Position numbers and translations under genes: made by a program. From IMG/VR virus record IMGVR_UViG_3300025137_000079, positions 1-42,074 of that record: a DNA stretch of 42,074 nucleotides. The stretch is one strand, 5' to 3'. Below, piece by piece: positions 22,639 through 30,887 of this stretch. Numbering within the stretch: the stretch's first letter is position 1; every line of letters starts with the position of its first letter. This DNA is from a virus. A model generated the notes under the pieces. The model was given only the letters and a program-made list of their open reading frames with translations, made no database searches and was not told where the DNA came from.

Positions 22639-22928
22639 CCAGAAAAGATTACACCGATTCTGCATGGTCCCTGCGAGCGATTAATCGTAAATATCAAAAG
22701 CTAGTGGTTGGTTGGGGGAAGGCGTCGCGGCTCGTTGATTATTGGGTTGATGAGGGAGTCGTCGCGGACGATGGAATCGGCTCTAATTCGTATTTAAAAC
22801 TTGCGCTTCGAAACGAAGAAAAGTTTTTTAACGATATGCTCGCAGTCGAGCGCGATTTACCCCAGCGCGAAATCGTAAATGCTCGACGCCAACTTCAACG
22901 CATCCTCGAGGAGCAATTCGCATCCTAA
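22626..22928 (+). CDS. Unknown helical protein
   Basis: 100 residues from ATG 22626, overlapping the previous gene by 13 bases with GGGGGT upstream; the longer ORF form adds an Arg-rich shadow of the previous gene. Helical throughout (SAWSLRAINRKYQKLVVGWG, then LPQREIVNARRQLQRILEEQ). Last gene before a strong terminator. Confidence 0.65.
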   Translation: MEPITRKDYTDSAWSLRAINRKYQKLVVGWGKASRLVDYWVDEGVVADDGIGSNSYLKLALRNEEKFFNDMLAVERDLPQREIVNARRQLQRILEEQFAS

Positions 22929-22946
22929 CCGGTCCGGTCCAAACGA

Positions 22947-22972
22947 GCCCGGAGCGATCCGGGCTTTTTTTT
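22947..22972 (+). terminator. Rho-independent terminator with GCGA loop
   Basis: GCCCGGA-GCGA-TCCGGGC, a perfect 7-bp stem with a GNRA loop, followed by eight T. Ends the small-gene operon. Confidence 0.92.
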
Positions 22973-23519
22973 GTATATCTTTTATTAGTGCAACTTTCCG
23001 AGGCCCACCGTCCGCCCGCAGCCTGAAACCTACGGAGCCGCAGCCCGCTGCAGGCGCGTTTCCTGCAACAAACGCCGCGGACAGTTCGCTCGTGAGCGGT
23101 TCTCGGGACCTAGACCCGCAAAAATGCACGCTAGACGCGGTTCTCGGGCCAATTTCCGCGGATTTTGTTCCCGCAGCGCGGACAATAAGTCACGCGCAGC
23201 GCCCGGCATTTTGCCGCGAGCCGCAGCCTGGGCACCAAGATTTGAAAGCTAACCACCTGGCAATTGATTCCCGAAATGTCAAAATATGTCCCAGCGATCC
23301 GCGAGCCGCAGCCCGGTCACCGAGTTTCGAGGTCCGAGTTTCAGCGCCCGCCGCCCGGGTCCCCCGGCCAATTGAGGCTAAACCGCGGGCCCGAAATCTG
23401 CCGCCGAGCGCCGCGGCCCGAGCGCCGCGCAGCGCGGTCTGGCGAACGTGTAAAGGTGCAGGTTCACCGCAAACAATTACCGTAAAAATCAAACAGCTTT
23501 CACTGATTAAAAAAAGTGC
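22973..23519 (+). other. GC-rich non-coding region with iterated motifs; candidate packaging or replication site
   Basis: About 540 bases, clearly more GC-rich than its neighbours. CCGCAGCCYG occurs at 23016, 23038, 23221 and 23306; three copies extend to GAGCCGCAGCCYG. GCGGTTCTCGGG occurs at 23096 and 23137. CGAGCGCCGCG occurs at 23405 and 23419. Open frames across it are Pro/Ala/Arg-rich, cross the terminator, and look like composition artefacts. It directly precedes the large terminase gene. Confidence 0.6.
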
Positions 23520-23525
23520 TATTCT
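23498..23525 (+). promoter_or_regulatory. Candidate promoter for large terminase
   Basis: TTTCAC (23498-23503) and TATTCT (23520-23525) with a 16-base spacer. Supports a start downstream of the in-frame GTG at 23516. Confidence 0.35.
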
Positions 23526-23554
23526 TCGCCCTTAAAACGCGTTTAGGGACCCCT

Positions 23555-25027
23555 TTGAACCTTAGTCTAGACACTCCCGACGAAACTCAAAAACTACGCT
23601 TAGAGTTACGTTTAAAACAGCTTGAGAAGCTGGAATCCTGTAAAAATGAATTCATTCCCTTTGTCCGTAGCATGTGGCCCGGGTTCATTGCAGGTCGGCA
23701 CCATTACATTATTGCCGAGAAGCTTGAACAAATTGCGAGCGGCAAGTTAAAGCGTTTGATCATCAACATGCCCCCGCGGCACACGAAGAGTGAGTTTGCA
23801 TCTTTTCTCTTTCCTGCGTGGATGATAGGCCGTGATCCGTCGATGAAGATCATACAGGCGACTCACACGACCGAGTTGGCGGTAAACTTTGGTCGAAAGG
23901 TTAAAAATTTATTAGAAACGGACGAATACCACGATATTTTTGAAGGTACGCAGTTATCGGTGGATAGTAAGGCGTCTGGTCGGTGGGACACGAAGTCTGG
24001 TGGCATGTACTACGCGGTGGGTGTGGGTTCGAACCTCGCGGGCCGTGGTGGAGATTTAATTATTATTGACGATCCTCACTCGGAGCAGACGGCGATGTCG
24101 GCGAGTGGCTTTGAAAATGCGTGGGAATGGTACACGGCGGGTCCCCGGCAGCGTTTACAGCCGGGAGGGGCGATAGTTCTGGTACAAACCCGGTGGTCCG
24201 AGAAGGACATGACGGGAAACTTGGTGCGTCAGATGACCCGAGACGCTAATGCGGATCAGTGGGAGGTAGTGGAATTACCGGCTATTTTGCCTTCAGGGGA
24301 CCCCACTTGGCCTGAATTTTGGAAAAAAGAAGAATTAGAGTCTGTTAAGGCGTCGATTCCGCCGTATCAGTGGAACGCGCAGTATCAACAGTCGCCCACA
24401 TCTGAGACGTTAGCGATTTTAAAGCGAGAGTGGTGGAAGGTTTGGGAAGGTGAGACGATTCCTAATCTTCAATATGTCATTCAAAGTTATGACACGGCTT
24501 TTAGTAAAAGGCAGACTGCGGATTACAGTGCTATTACGACTTGGGGTGTTTTTTACCCGGAAGAGGCGGGTGGACCGGCTAATCTTATTTTGTTAGATGC
24601 CAAGAAAGGTCGTTGGGATTTTCCAGAATTGAAGGAGATTGCGTTAGAATCTTATCAATATTGGGAACCGGAGACGGTTATCATTGAAGCAAAGGCGTCT
24701 GGGACCCCTTTGACGCAGGAATTACGTCAAGTTGGAATACCGGTAGTAAATTTTACGCCGAGCCGTGGGAATGATAAACTTTCGAGGGTTCATGCTATCT
24801 CTCCGTTATTTGAAGCTGGTATGATCTGGGCTCCGGATGAATCTTGGGCGCATGAGGTAATTGAAGAGTGTGCGGCGTTTCCTAACGGGACGCACGATGA
24901 CCTGGTAGATAGTACGACACAGGCTTTGATGCGATACCGGCAAGGGAATTTTGTAAGTTTGCCCAGTGACGACTGGGAGGATCACGGTAACGGACAACTA
25001 ATATCGGCGGCATCTTACTATGGCTGA
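23555..25027 (+). CDS. terL: Terminase large subunit
   Basis: 490 residues from TTG 23555 (GGGA upstream); an in-frame GTG at 23516 would add 13 residues. ATPase: adenine-site region, P-loop-like NMPPRHTKSEFAS (about 71-83), Walker B GGDLIIIDDPHSEQ (about 165-178). Nuclease: QSYDTAFSKRQTADYSA (about 310), VIIEAKASGTPL (about 375) and HDDLVDSTTQAL (about 447), giving the acidic residues of the RNase H-like fold. It cuts and pumps phage DNA into the prohead through the portal. The small subunit gene lies 3.7 kb upstream. The next gene overlaps its end by eight bases. Confidence 0.93.
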   Translation: MNLSLDTPDETQKLRLELRLKQLEKLESCKNEFIPFVRSMWPGFIAGRHHYIIAEKLEQIASGKLKRLIINMPPRHTKSEFASFLFPAWMIGRDPSMKIIQATHTTELAVNFGRKVKNLLETDEYHDIFEGTQLSVDSKASGRWDTKSGGMYYAVGVGSNLAGRGGDLIIIDDPHSEQTAMSASGFENAWEWYTAGPRQRLQPGGAIVLVQTRWSEKDMTGNLVRQMTRDANADQWEVVELPAILPSGDPTWPEFWKKEELESVKASIPPYQWNAQYQQSPTSETLAILKREWWKVWEGETIPNLQYVIQSYDTAFSKRQTADYSAITTWGVFYPEEAGGPANLILLDAKKGRWDFPELKEIALESYQYWEPETVIIEAKASGTPLTQELRQVGIPVVNFTPSRGNDKLSRVHAISPLFEAGMIWAPDESWAHEVIEECAAFPNGTHDDLVDSTTQALMRYRQGNFVSLPSDDWEDHGNGQLISAASYYG

Positions 25028-28000
25028 ACAAGTAGACTTAACCCCGGCAGAGATTCTGGCACGTCAGCGAATGTTTGAGGAAGCGTTAGCGCGGCAAAAT
25101 GCGGATGCCGAGCTTTTTGGCAGGGTAAACGACCCACGGCCTCCGGAACAACCGGCGGACCCATCAAAAGTTGCTCGTGGCATACCGGAAGCTGAAGAAA
25201 ACCCCATTACACAGATTTTAAGTCCTTTCATGCCCTTTGAGCGTGACGTAATCAAAGAGCCCCAGTCTACTTTTGAAACGATTCAGCGGTATAACCCCGG
25301 TGGTCTGGATGGTGAAGCGTTCGTTGAGGAAGACGTTCGTACCAGTTACAAACCCGGTGAGTACGGTCCCAGACGGTTCGCAACGCCTCCGATTGTTGAT
25401 TCGATCAGTGGTGGGTTAAAGTTTGGTGACCGCCTGTTGTTCGGTGACGACAAAGAACAGACCGAGGCTCGTGAAACAGTACGTCAGGGCATAGGTTCTT
25501 TACCGGAGTTACCCAAGGCGATTGTTGAAAGTGTGATGGGCGGCGCAGAAAACGTGGCCCGCGGAAACATCACTACGAGGGATGCAGAAGGCAACATTAC
25601 CCGTCCCGGCCAGTTTGCCGAGGGCCTTGCCATGTTCCCCGCAGCACGGATGCTCACTAACGTACCAGAGAACTCCTTTAGTGTTTTTGGCGGTCCTGGT
25701 TCTGTTACGGGTAGACAAAAGATAAAAGAACACGAAAGAATTATTTATGAAGACGGTATGCCAGAAGAACTGGCGTCAAAATCGACTGGGGTATTTATTG
25801 GTGCGGATGGTCAACCTCGCGTTTATTTAGGTTCTATTGAAATAAATAATTCAGCCTTAAACAAAGCAGCGGGTTTGACTGGAAGCATTCGCAATAGTCG
25901 TGTAGACGAACCCATCGCCCTGTTGCCTTTAAAACAGGCTTTGGACCCCGAAAGATCTCAAGTGTTGTTGGAATACCCGGAACTACAAGATGTAAATTTA
26001 GTATTGGTTCCTACTAAAGAAGGGATTGCTCCAAACGCAAAAGCGGTTATGGATGGATATCAACAGGCGGCCGCAAGACTTTATGGAATGCCCGACATAA
26101 AGTTGGCAGGACGCAGGGATTTAATCACCGATAATTTTTACGACCCGGTTTCGAATACTATTTATGTTCGCCATGACTATGAAAGACGTGCAGACGGCGT
26201 GGAAAGTTTCGAAGGTTTAGCTGATCACCAAATACTCCGATTTGAACAACAGGAGGTAGCGTTAAACCAAAAAATAGGGGAGGGGATTCAAAACTATATA
26301 CAACAAAGAGAAGGGTTTGCCCCCGTAGAAACCGTTCCGGAGGTTATGAAGGAGTTATCTGGAAATTTAGTTTATAGAGATCGGTTGGAAGCTTTGGTTA
26401 GTGAACTAGATCCAAAAGTCGCACAAACAATTTTAAACGATAAAAACGAAGCTATTGAAACTTTTAAACGTTCAATCTTTAACCCTTTAGAAAACGATTA
26501 TAGCGAAAAAGTAAGAGACCTTAATAAAAAATCAAACCATGAAAAGGTATATGCGTCCCACAACCCTTTCCGTGCTGAAACCCTAGCCGACAAATTTTCT
26601 GCGATGTTTGTTGGTTCGCCAAGAAATCGCGAGTACATGAATAAAGAAACATCTTTAGAAAATTTATACGGGACAAACTTTTGGATAGACAATTTTAGCG
26701 ACGAAACAACCAATAAATTAACTGAAATTTTTGCAGGGTCCCCTAACCACGTTTTAAGGTTATTAAACAACAACACTTTTGGAGCCAATTCTTCCGCAAA
26801 ACTTAGAGCCGCCGCTAAAATAATTCGAGAAGCCCCTGAGTTTCGTAGACCTGGGTCTGACTCTTCAACGGCCCGGCTAAGTCCGCGTCAGTTTAAGACT
26901 TTAGAATCTTTTTTTCCAAAAAAAGTTGACAACAAACACCTTACAGAAGACGCAGCAAGAAGAGTAATTGAATTAGAAACTGCGGCAGATTTGTATTTAG
27001 AAGTACCGGAACAGTCTTTTAAAGATCTTTTTGATACGGTCGTAAAAGCAGATGAGCAGACGTTTTTGTACCGACAAGCGTTATCATCTTTGGGTAGGAC
27101 CAATACAGGGGTAAACGTTTTATCTACATCAGGTAGTGTGTCAACACCGAAAACCTTTGCTCCCGGCGCAGAAGAAATTAGGTTAGCGTCTGATCTTTTA
27201 AGTCCAAAAAGGAAACAAGAGTTGTTTGGAGATGCTGAACCGTCGGCAGCGGCGTTGGAAATGTCTTTGCGTGATCCCGGTTTAATTTCAAATCAGATGC
27301 AACTTTTAACCCCTGCGGCAAAACAAGCGTACAGAAAAGGAGAACAATATTCCGAGGATTTAGCTACGCAAGCCAGAGAACGGGGGATAGATCGTTATGA
27401 CCCGAATAACCCGTTCTTTTCCCGGTTAGATAAATCGTTGGAAACTATAAAACGAGACACTGGAAACGCAAAAGAATGGGTAAAAGATTTGCGAAAAAAA
27501 GCAATGGGGCAAGGGGTCACTGAGAGAGAATTCGAAATTTTAGGAATAGACGAAAAAATAAAAGAAATTGGCCGTGTATTAGAAACTCATACTAACGGTA
27601 AAATAGATAAAACAGATGTATCTTTACTTTTACAAACTATTGATCGCCCTATTGAAGTTGTTGATTTGTCAAAGACAGACCCTTCTTTAAACCGCGACTA
27701 CCGAACAACGCTTTTAGGCGGTGGACCTGCGACGCAAAACAGCAAAACGATTATTTGGAAACAACCTCCAAAAGAGGGCGATAAAACGTTTTTTGGTGAA
27801 CACCACTGGAACGCGGGCCCCACATATTCAAAAGTATTTGATTTGACTCCAATCATCCTGGCTGGAAAAGACCCGGAATTTAAACATCCAAATACTTTCA
27901 TGCACGCTAGAACTACCCTGCGAAAAGATAGAGATGAAGAACATTTTTTACTAGAAGAGTTACAATCGGAGGCGTTGCAAAAATCAGGAAAATCTGGCGA

Positions 28001-30881
28001 CGTTCCATTGTTAAAAGATTTAGACGCTGCGCGAATGCTTGCTGTTGAAACCCTGCTGTTAAAAGCAGCGGAAATGGATTCTGATACATTCTCTATCGTG
28101 CCGGGCTACGCGCAACAATATATACAAAGACAAGACTATGACGAAATCACAGAAAAAGGTACAAACTACGGGCCACAGTACGACGAGAAGCTACCTGCTG
28201 TTTTGAAAAAACTTGCAAAAAGATACGGAGCGAAATACGAAGAAAAGGTTCCTATTCTTGTAGAAGACGGTCGGGGAAAACCCCTTTCTAAAGACGCCCT
28301 TGAGGCAGGAACCGATATTGAAAGAAAGTTTTTAAATGCCGCAGAAATAATGTTTGACGAAAACACAGGCGAAGGTGTTTATGTTATGGCTAGGGGTATT
28401 AGACTGGACGCGGACCTAAAAGAAAAAATAATAAAAACACAAATTGGTCGGGCATACGGTGGCGAGGTACATAGCTACGCAAAAGGTGGTATGGTATCCA
28501 ACATGAGACGACCTGTTATTTCCCGTGGGCTATCTAGTTTAATCCGCAATTACAGTCAGGGACCCCTGTCCCGGCAAGATGTTCCACGTGAAACATTGCC
28601 GGTTGGTATGCGGACCGGTGGAAGAGTAGATGGTGGTTTAAGCAGAGCCCAACAACGAGCAATAGCGGCGGGTGTGTTGCAGAGGGACGACTTGAATTAC
28701 ACAAACCCCAATAATTCAGAGTTTGCTTTTTTTGGTGATACGGATGCTTCGGCCGGGTTAATGCGGGAAAGTGACGCTTTTACCGGGGAACGAAGCAATC
28801 CTACGCAACAACGAATTGAAGATTCGCCCGCGAGTCCTCCTATACAAGAAAAAGTAGAAGACGTAGTGGTTCCGGCTAACGAGCCTTTTGTCACTACAGC
28901 AGACCCTGTTGTTATTCAGCCAGACCCTGTTGTTATTCAGCCAGACCCTGTTGTCACTACAGCAGACCCTGTTGTCACTACAAACTTTGCAACACCGCAA
29001 CCTCCGCCGCCACCCATTACTACCGGAGAGCGCGGCACACCGCCGCAAGAAATGGCCCGAAGAGCCGCGGAAGCTGAAGCAGAAAGAATTAGAGTAGCGC
29101 AATTGGCGGAACAACAACGAATACAAGCCGAGCAAGCGGCAGCCGCGGAAGCCCAGCGTGCCGCAGCGGTTGCTGAACAAGACCGGTTAGCGGCAGAACA
29201 GTTGGCGGCAGAACAATTGGCCGAAGAACAAGCTAGACAGCAACAACAAGAGCAGATTGCTTTACAACAAATGCAGCAGCAACAACTGGCGGAACAAGAA
29301 GCCGCTCAGTTAGCGGCGCAACAAAACATAGATTCGCAGGTTTCTGCGGCGGAACAACTAGCAAATCAGCAAGCCGCGGACCGTGCGGCAAACGAAGCCG
29401 CTATTTTAGCAACTCCGGACCCTACGCCCGTGTTCCAGCCGCCAGCACCGAGCACGGTAGATCGTGGCAGTTACGGAGTACCCCCAGAAGAAGGGACTCA
29501 GGTAGTCGATCCTAACGCGCCTAATTTCTTGGTAGCGGACATGATTGACGACTACACTAGCGGATACAGTTCTTCGCAAAACTTGAAAATTAAACCGACG
29601 GTTTATCCTTATCAGGAAGGGGCGGGAGGCGCAGACGTTTACACGGCTTCTGTGTTCCAGCCGATGCCTAAGTTAGATTTTGGATCGAGCACTTCTGAGG
29701 AAGGTGAGGGGGACGATTCCCAGGCTTCCGGTGGCGGCCCTGAAATAAACTGGGACATTGGTTCTCAAGGGGGTCGGACAAACGGGTCGTATGTTACCCT
29801 GCCTACCGGTCAGAGAATTTGGGTACCTGATTATGCAACTTCTGCGGCAAACACCCAGAACGCAGAGTCTGCGGTGGGTGAATTTGGGCTAACGGAAAAC
29901 CAACGATACCAATGTCCTGCGAATTACAACCTAGCTTTTGAGGGCGGTAAACCTTATTGTGCCAGAATTGATAAGTCTCAGTGGCCCTCGGGCGGTAGAG
30001 AACGCGCTATGGTAAGTAATCTTCCTTCGCGGACCGAGGTACAAGTTGTTGAAACTAATCTACCGGGGACAGAAACTCACGAATACGCGCAGGGCGGCCC
30101 TGTCCAAAACTTCAATTATGGAGGGTTTGTAAATAGGTCGTCGCTGCAACAACAACGGCAGCAAGCGCCCCGGGGACCTTTTGGACAACCGGCGTTCCAG
30201 AGGTTCGGGCAGTATCAACAACCTCAACAGCAACTAATGCCTCAACATCGACCTCAACAACCTCAATTTATGCCGCAACCTCATCAACTTCAGCCTGGTC
30301 ATCAAGGGCATATGACTGTTGGTCGTCCCATGCCACCTCCGCCACAGTTGAAATTAGGCAACCTCACACCCACGCCCGGCGGCCCGCTGGATACGCAACC
30401 GGGATTTCTAGGAGGCGGCGACGATAGGTTTATGCCCATGGTGTCTAGTGCAGATATGGGTCTAAATGGACGGCCCTCTGTAGACAACACCGGCAAGTTC
30501 ATGGACAACGTAACCGGGGAGATTGTAGATCGAAGGGCTGGACCCGACACTTTTACAGCCGGGTTTCAGGGCGGTCAAATGGGACCCCCCCAACAAATAG
30601 GGCAGGTAGCCGAACCCAACACGCAACAACTGGCTAGTCAGTTACAGAACGTGACACAGCAGGTTAACCAGTTAAGCTCACACTTGGGCGTAAGTGGAGG
30701 GGGTATGACGCAAGGCCCGTCTCAACAGTATATGGGAAGTGGCGGTTCTCAAGGTTATCCACAGGCTGTTATGCAAGGCGGCATCGGCAATCTTTTGGGT
30801 AATTTGCGGCCGGGACCGCCTCCTCCTCAAGTAAAAGCAACGGGTCCAGCACGTCCTCCTATGTTTCAACATTTTAGGTAA
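25020..30881 (+). CDS. Giant polyvalent-type virion protein (1953 residues)
   Basis: ATG at 25020 overlaps the terminase end. Parts in order: acidic N-terminus (1-240); a globular region with YPELQDVNLVLVPTKEG (about 320) and a degenerate protease-like helix where others have H-E-x-x-H; a long helical middle; a region near 925-1070 (FFGEHHWNAGPTYSK, FLLEELQSEALQ, then KLPAVLKKLAKRYGAKYE) resembling large-polyvalent-protein-associated domains of phages; AKGGMV near 1155; a 7-residue V-V-x-x-x-D-P repeat (1290-1320); a Gln/Ala/Glu-rich coiled coil (about 1340-1460); and a Gln/Pro-rich end (1690-1770). It lies between terminase and portal and may be injected with DNA. Functions are inferred. Confidence 0.8.
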   Translation: MAEQVDLTPAEILARQRMFEEALARQNADAELFGRVNDPRPPEQPADPSKVARGIPEAEENPITQILSPFMPFERDVIKEPQSTFETIQRYNPGGLDGEAFVEEDVRTSYKPGEYGPRRFATPPIVDSISGGLKFGDRLLFGDDKEQTEARETVRQGIGSLPELPKAIVESVMGGAENVARGNITTRDAEGNITRPGQFAEGLAMFPAARMLTNVPENSFSVFGGPGSVTGRQKIKEHERIIYEDGMPEELASKSTGVFIGADGQPRVYLGSIEINNSALNKAAGLTGSIRNSRVDEPIALLPLKQALDPERSQVLLEYPELQDVNLVLVPTKEGIAPNAKAVMDGYQQAAARLYGMPDIKLAGRRDLITDNFYDPVSNTIYVRHDYERRADGVESFEGLADHQILRFEQQEVALNQKIGEGIQNYIQQREGFAPVETVPEVMKELSGNLVYRDRLEALVSELDPKVAQTILNDKNEAIETFKRSIFNPLENDYSEKVRDLNKKSNHEKVYASHNPFRAETLADKFSAMFVGSPRNREYMNKETSLENLYGTNFWIDNFSDETTNKLTEIFAGSPNHVLRLLNNNTFGANSSAKLRAAAKIIREAPEFRRPGSDSSTARLSPRQFKTLESFFPKKVDNKHLTEDAARRVIELETAADLYLEVPEQSFKDLFDTVVKADEQTFLYRQALSSLGRTNTGVNVLSTSGSVSTPKTFAPGAEEIRLASDLLSPKRKQELFGDAEPSAAALEMSLRDPGLISNQMQLLTPAAKQAYRKGEQYSEDLATQARERGIDRYDPNNPFFSRLDKSLETIKRDTGNAKEWVKDLRKKAMGQGVTEREFEILGIDEKIKEIGRVLETHTNGKIDKTDVSLLLQTIDRPIEVVDLSKTDPSLNRDYRTTLLGGGPATQNSKTIIWKQPPKEGDKTFFGEHHWNAGPTYSKVFDLTPIILAGKDPEFKHPNTFMHARTTLRKDRDEEHFLLEELQSEALQKSGKSGDVPLLKDLDAARMLAVETLLLKAAEMDSDTFSIVPGYAQQYIQRQDYDEITEKGTNYGPQYDEKLPAVLKKLAKRYGAKYEEKVPILVEDGRGKPLSKDALEAGTDIERKFLNAAEIMFDENTGEGVYVMARGIRLDADLKEKIIKTQIGRAYGGEVHSYAKGGMVSNMRRPVISRGLSSLIRNYSQGPLSRQDVPRETLPVGMRTGGRVDGGLSRAQQRAIAAGVLQRDDLNYTNPNNSEFAFFGDTDASAGLMRESDAFTGERSNPTQQRIEDSPASPPIQEKVEDVVVPANEPFVTTADPVVIQPDPVVIQPDPVVTTADPVVTTNFATPQPPPPPITTGERGTPPQEMARRAAEAEAERIRVAQLAEQQRIQAEQAAAAEAQRAAAVAEQDRLAAEQLAAEQLAEEQARQQQQEQIALQQMQQQQLAEQEAAQLAAQQNIDSQVSAAEQLANQQAADRAANEAAILATPDPTPVFQPPAPSTVDRGSYGVPPEEGTQVVDPNAPNFLVADMIDDYTSGYSSSQNLKIKPTVYPYQEGAGGADVYTASVFQPMPKLDFGSSTSEEGEGDDSQASGGGPEINWDIGSQGGRTNGSYVTLPTGQRIWVPDYATSAANTQNAESAVGEFGLTENQRYQCPANYNLAFEGGKPYCARIDKSQWPSGGRERAMVSNLPSRTEVQVVETNLPGTETHEYAQGGPVQNFNYGGFVNRSSLQQQRQQAPRGPFGQPAFQRFGQYQQPQQQLMPQHRPQQPQFMPQPHQLQPGHQGHMTVGRPMPPPPQLKLGNLTPTPGGPLDTQPGFLGGGDDRFMPMVSSADMGLNGRPSVDNTGKFMDNVTGEIVDRRAGPDTFTAGFQGGQMGPPQQIGQVAEPNTQQLASQLQNVTQQVNQLSSHLGVSGGGMTQGPSQQYMGSGGSQGYPQAVMQGGIGNLLGNLRPGPPPPQVKATGPARPPMFQHFR
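28887..28982 (+). repeat. 21-bp tandem repeat in the giant gene
   Basis: Units begin at 28887, 28908, 28929, 28950 and 28971 (partial). Units 2 and 3 are identical (GTTGTTATTCAGCCAGACCC plus T); units 1 and 4 carry ACTACAGCAGACCCT. Encodes a Val-Val-x-x-x-Asp-Pro linker. Confidence 0.92.
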
Positions 30882-30887
30882 ATAATT

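Noticed and set aside
22879-23535. Open frame of about 218 codons across the GC-rich gap
   Set aside because: It crosses a strong terminator, starts inside another gene, and its Pro/Ala/Arg/Ser composition is what stop-poor GC-rich DNA gives in any frame. Opposite-strand frames there look the same.
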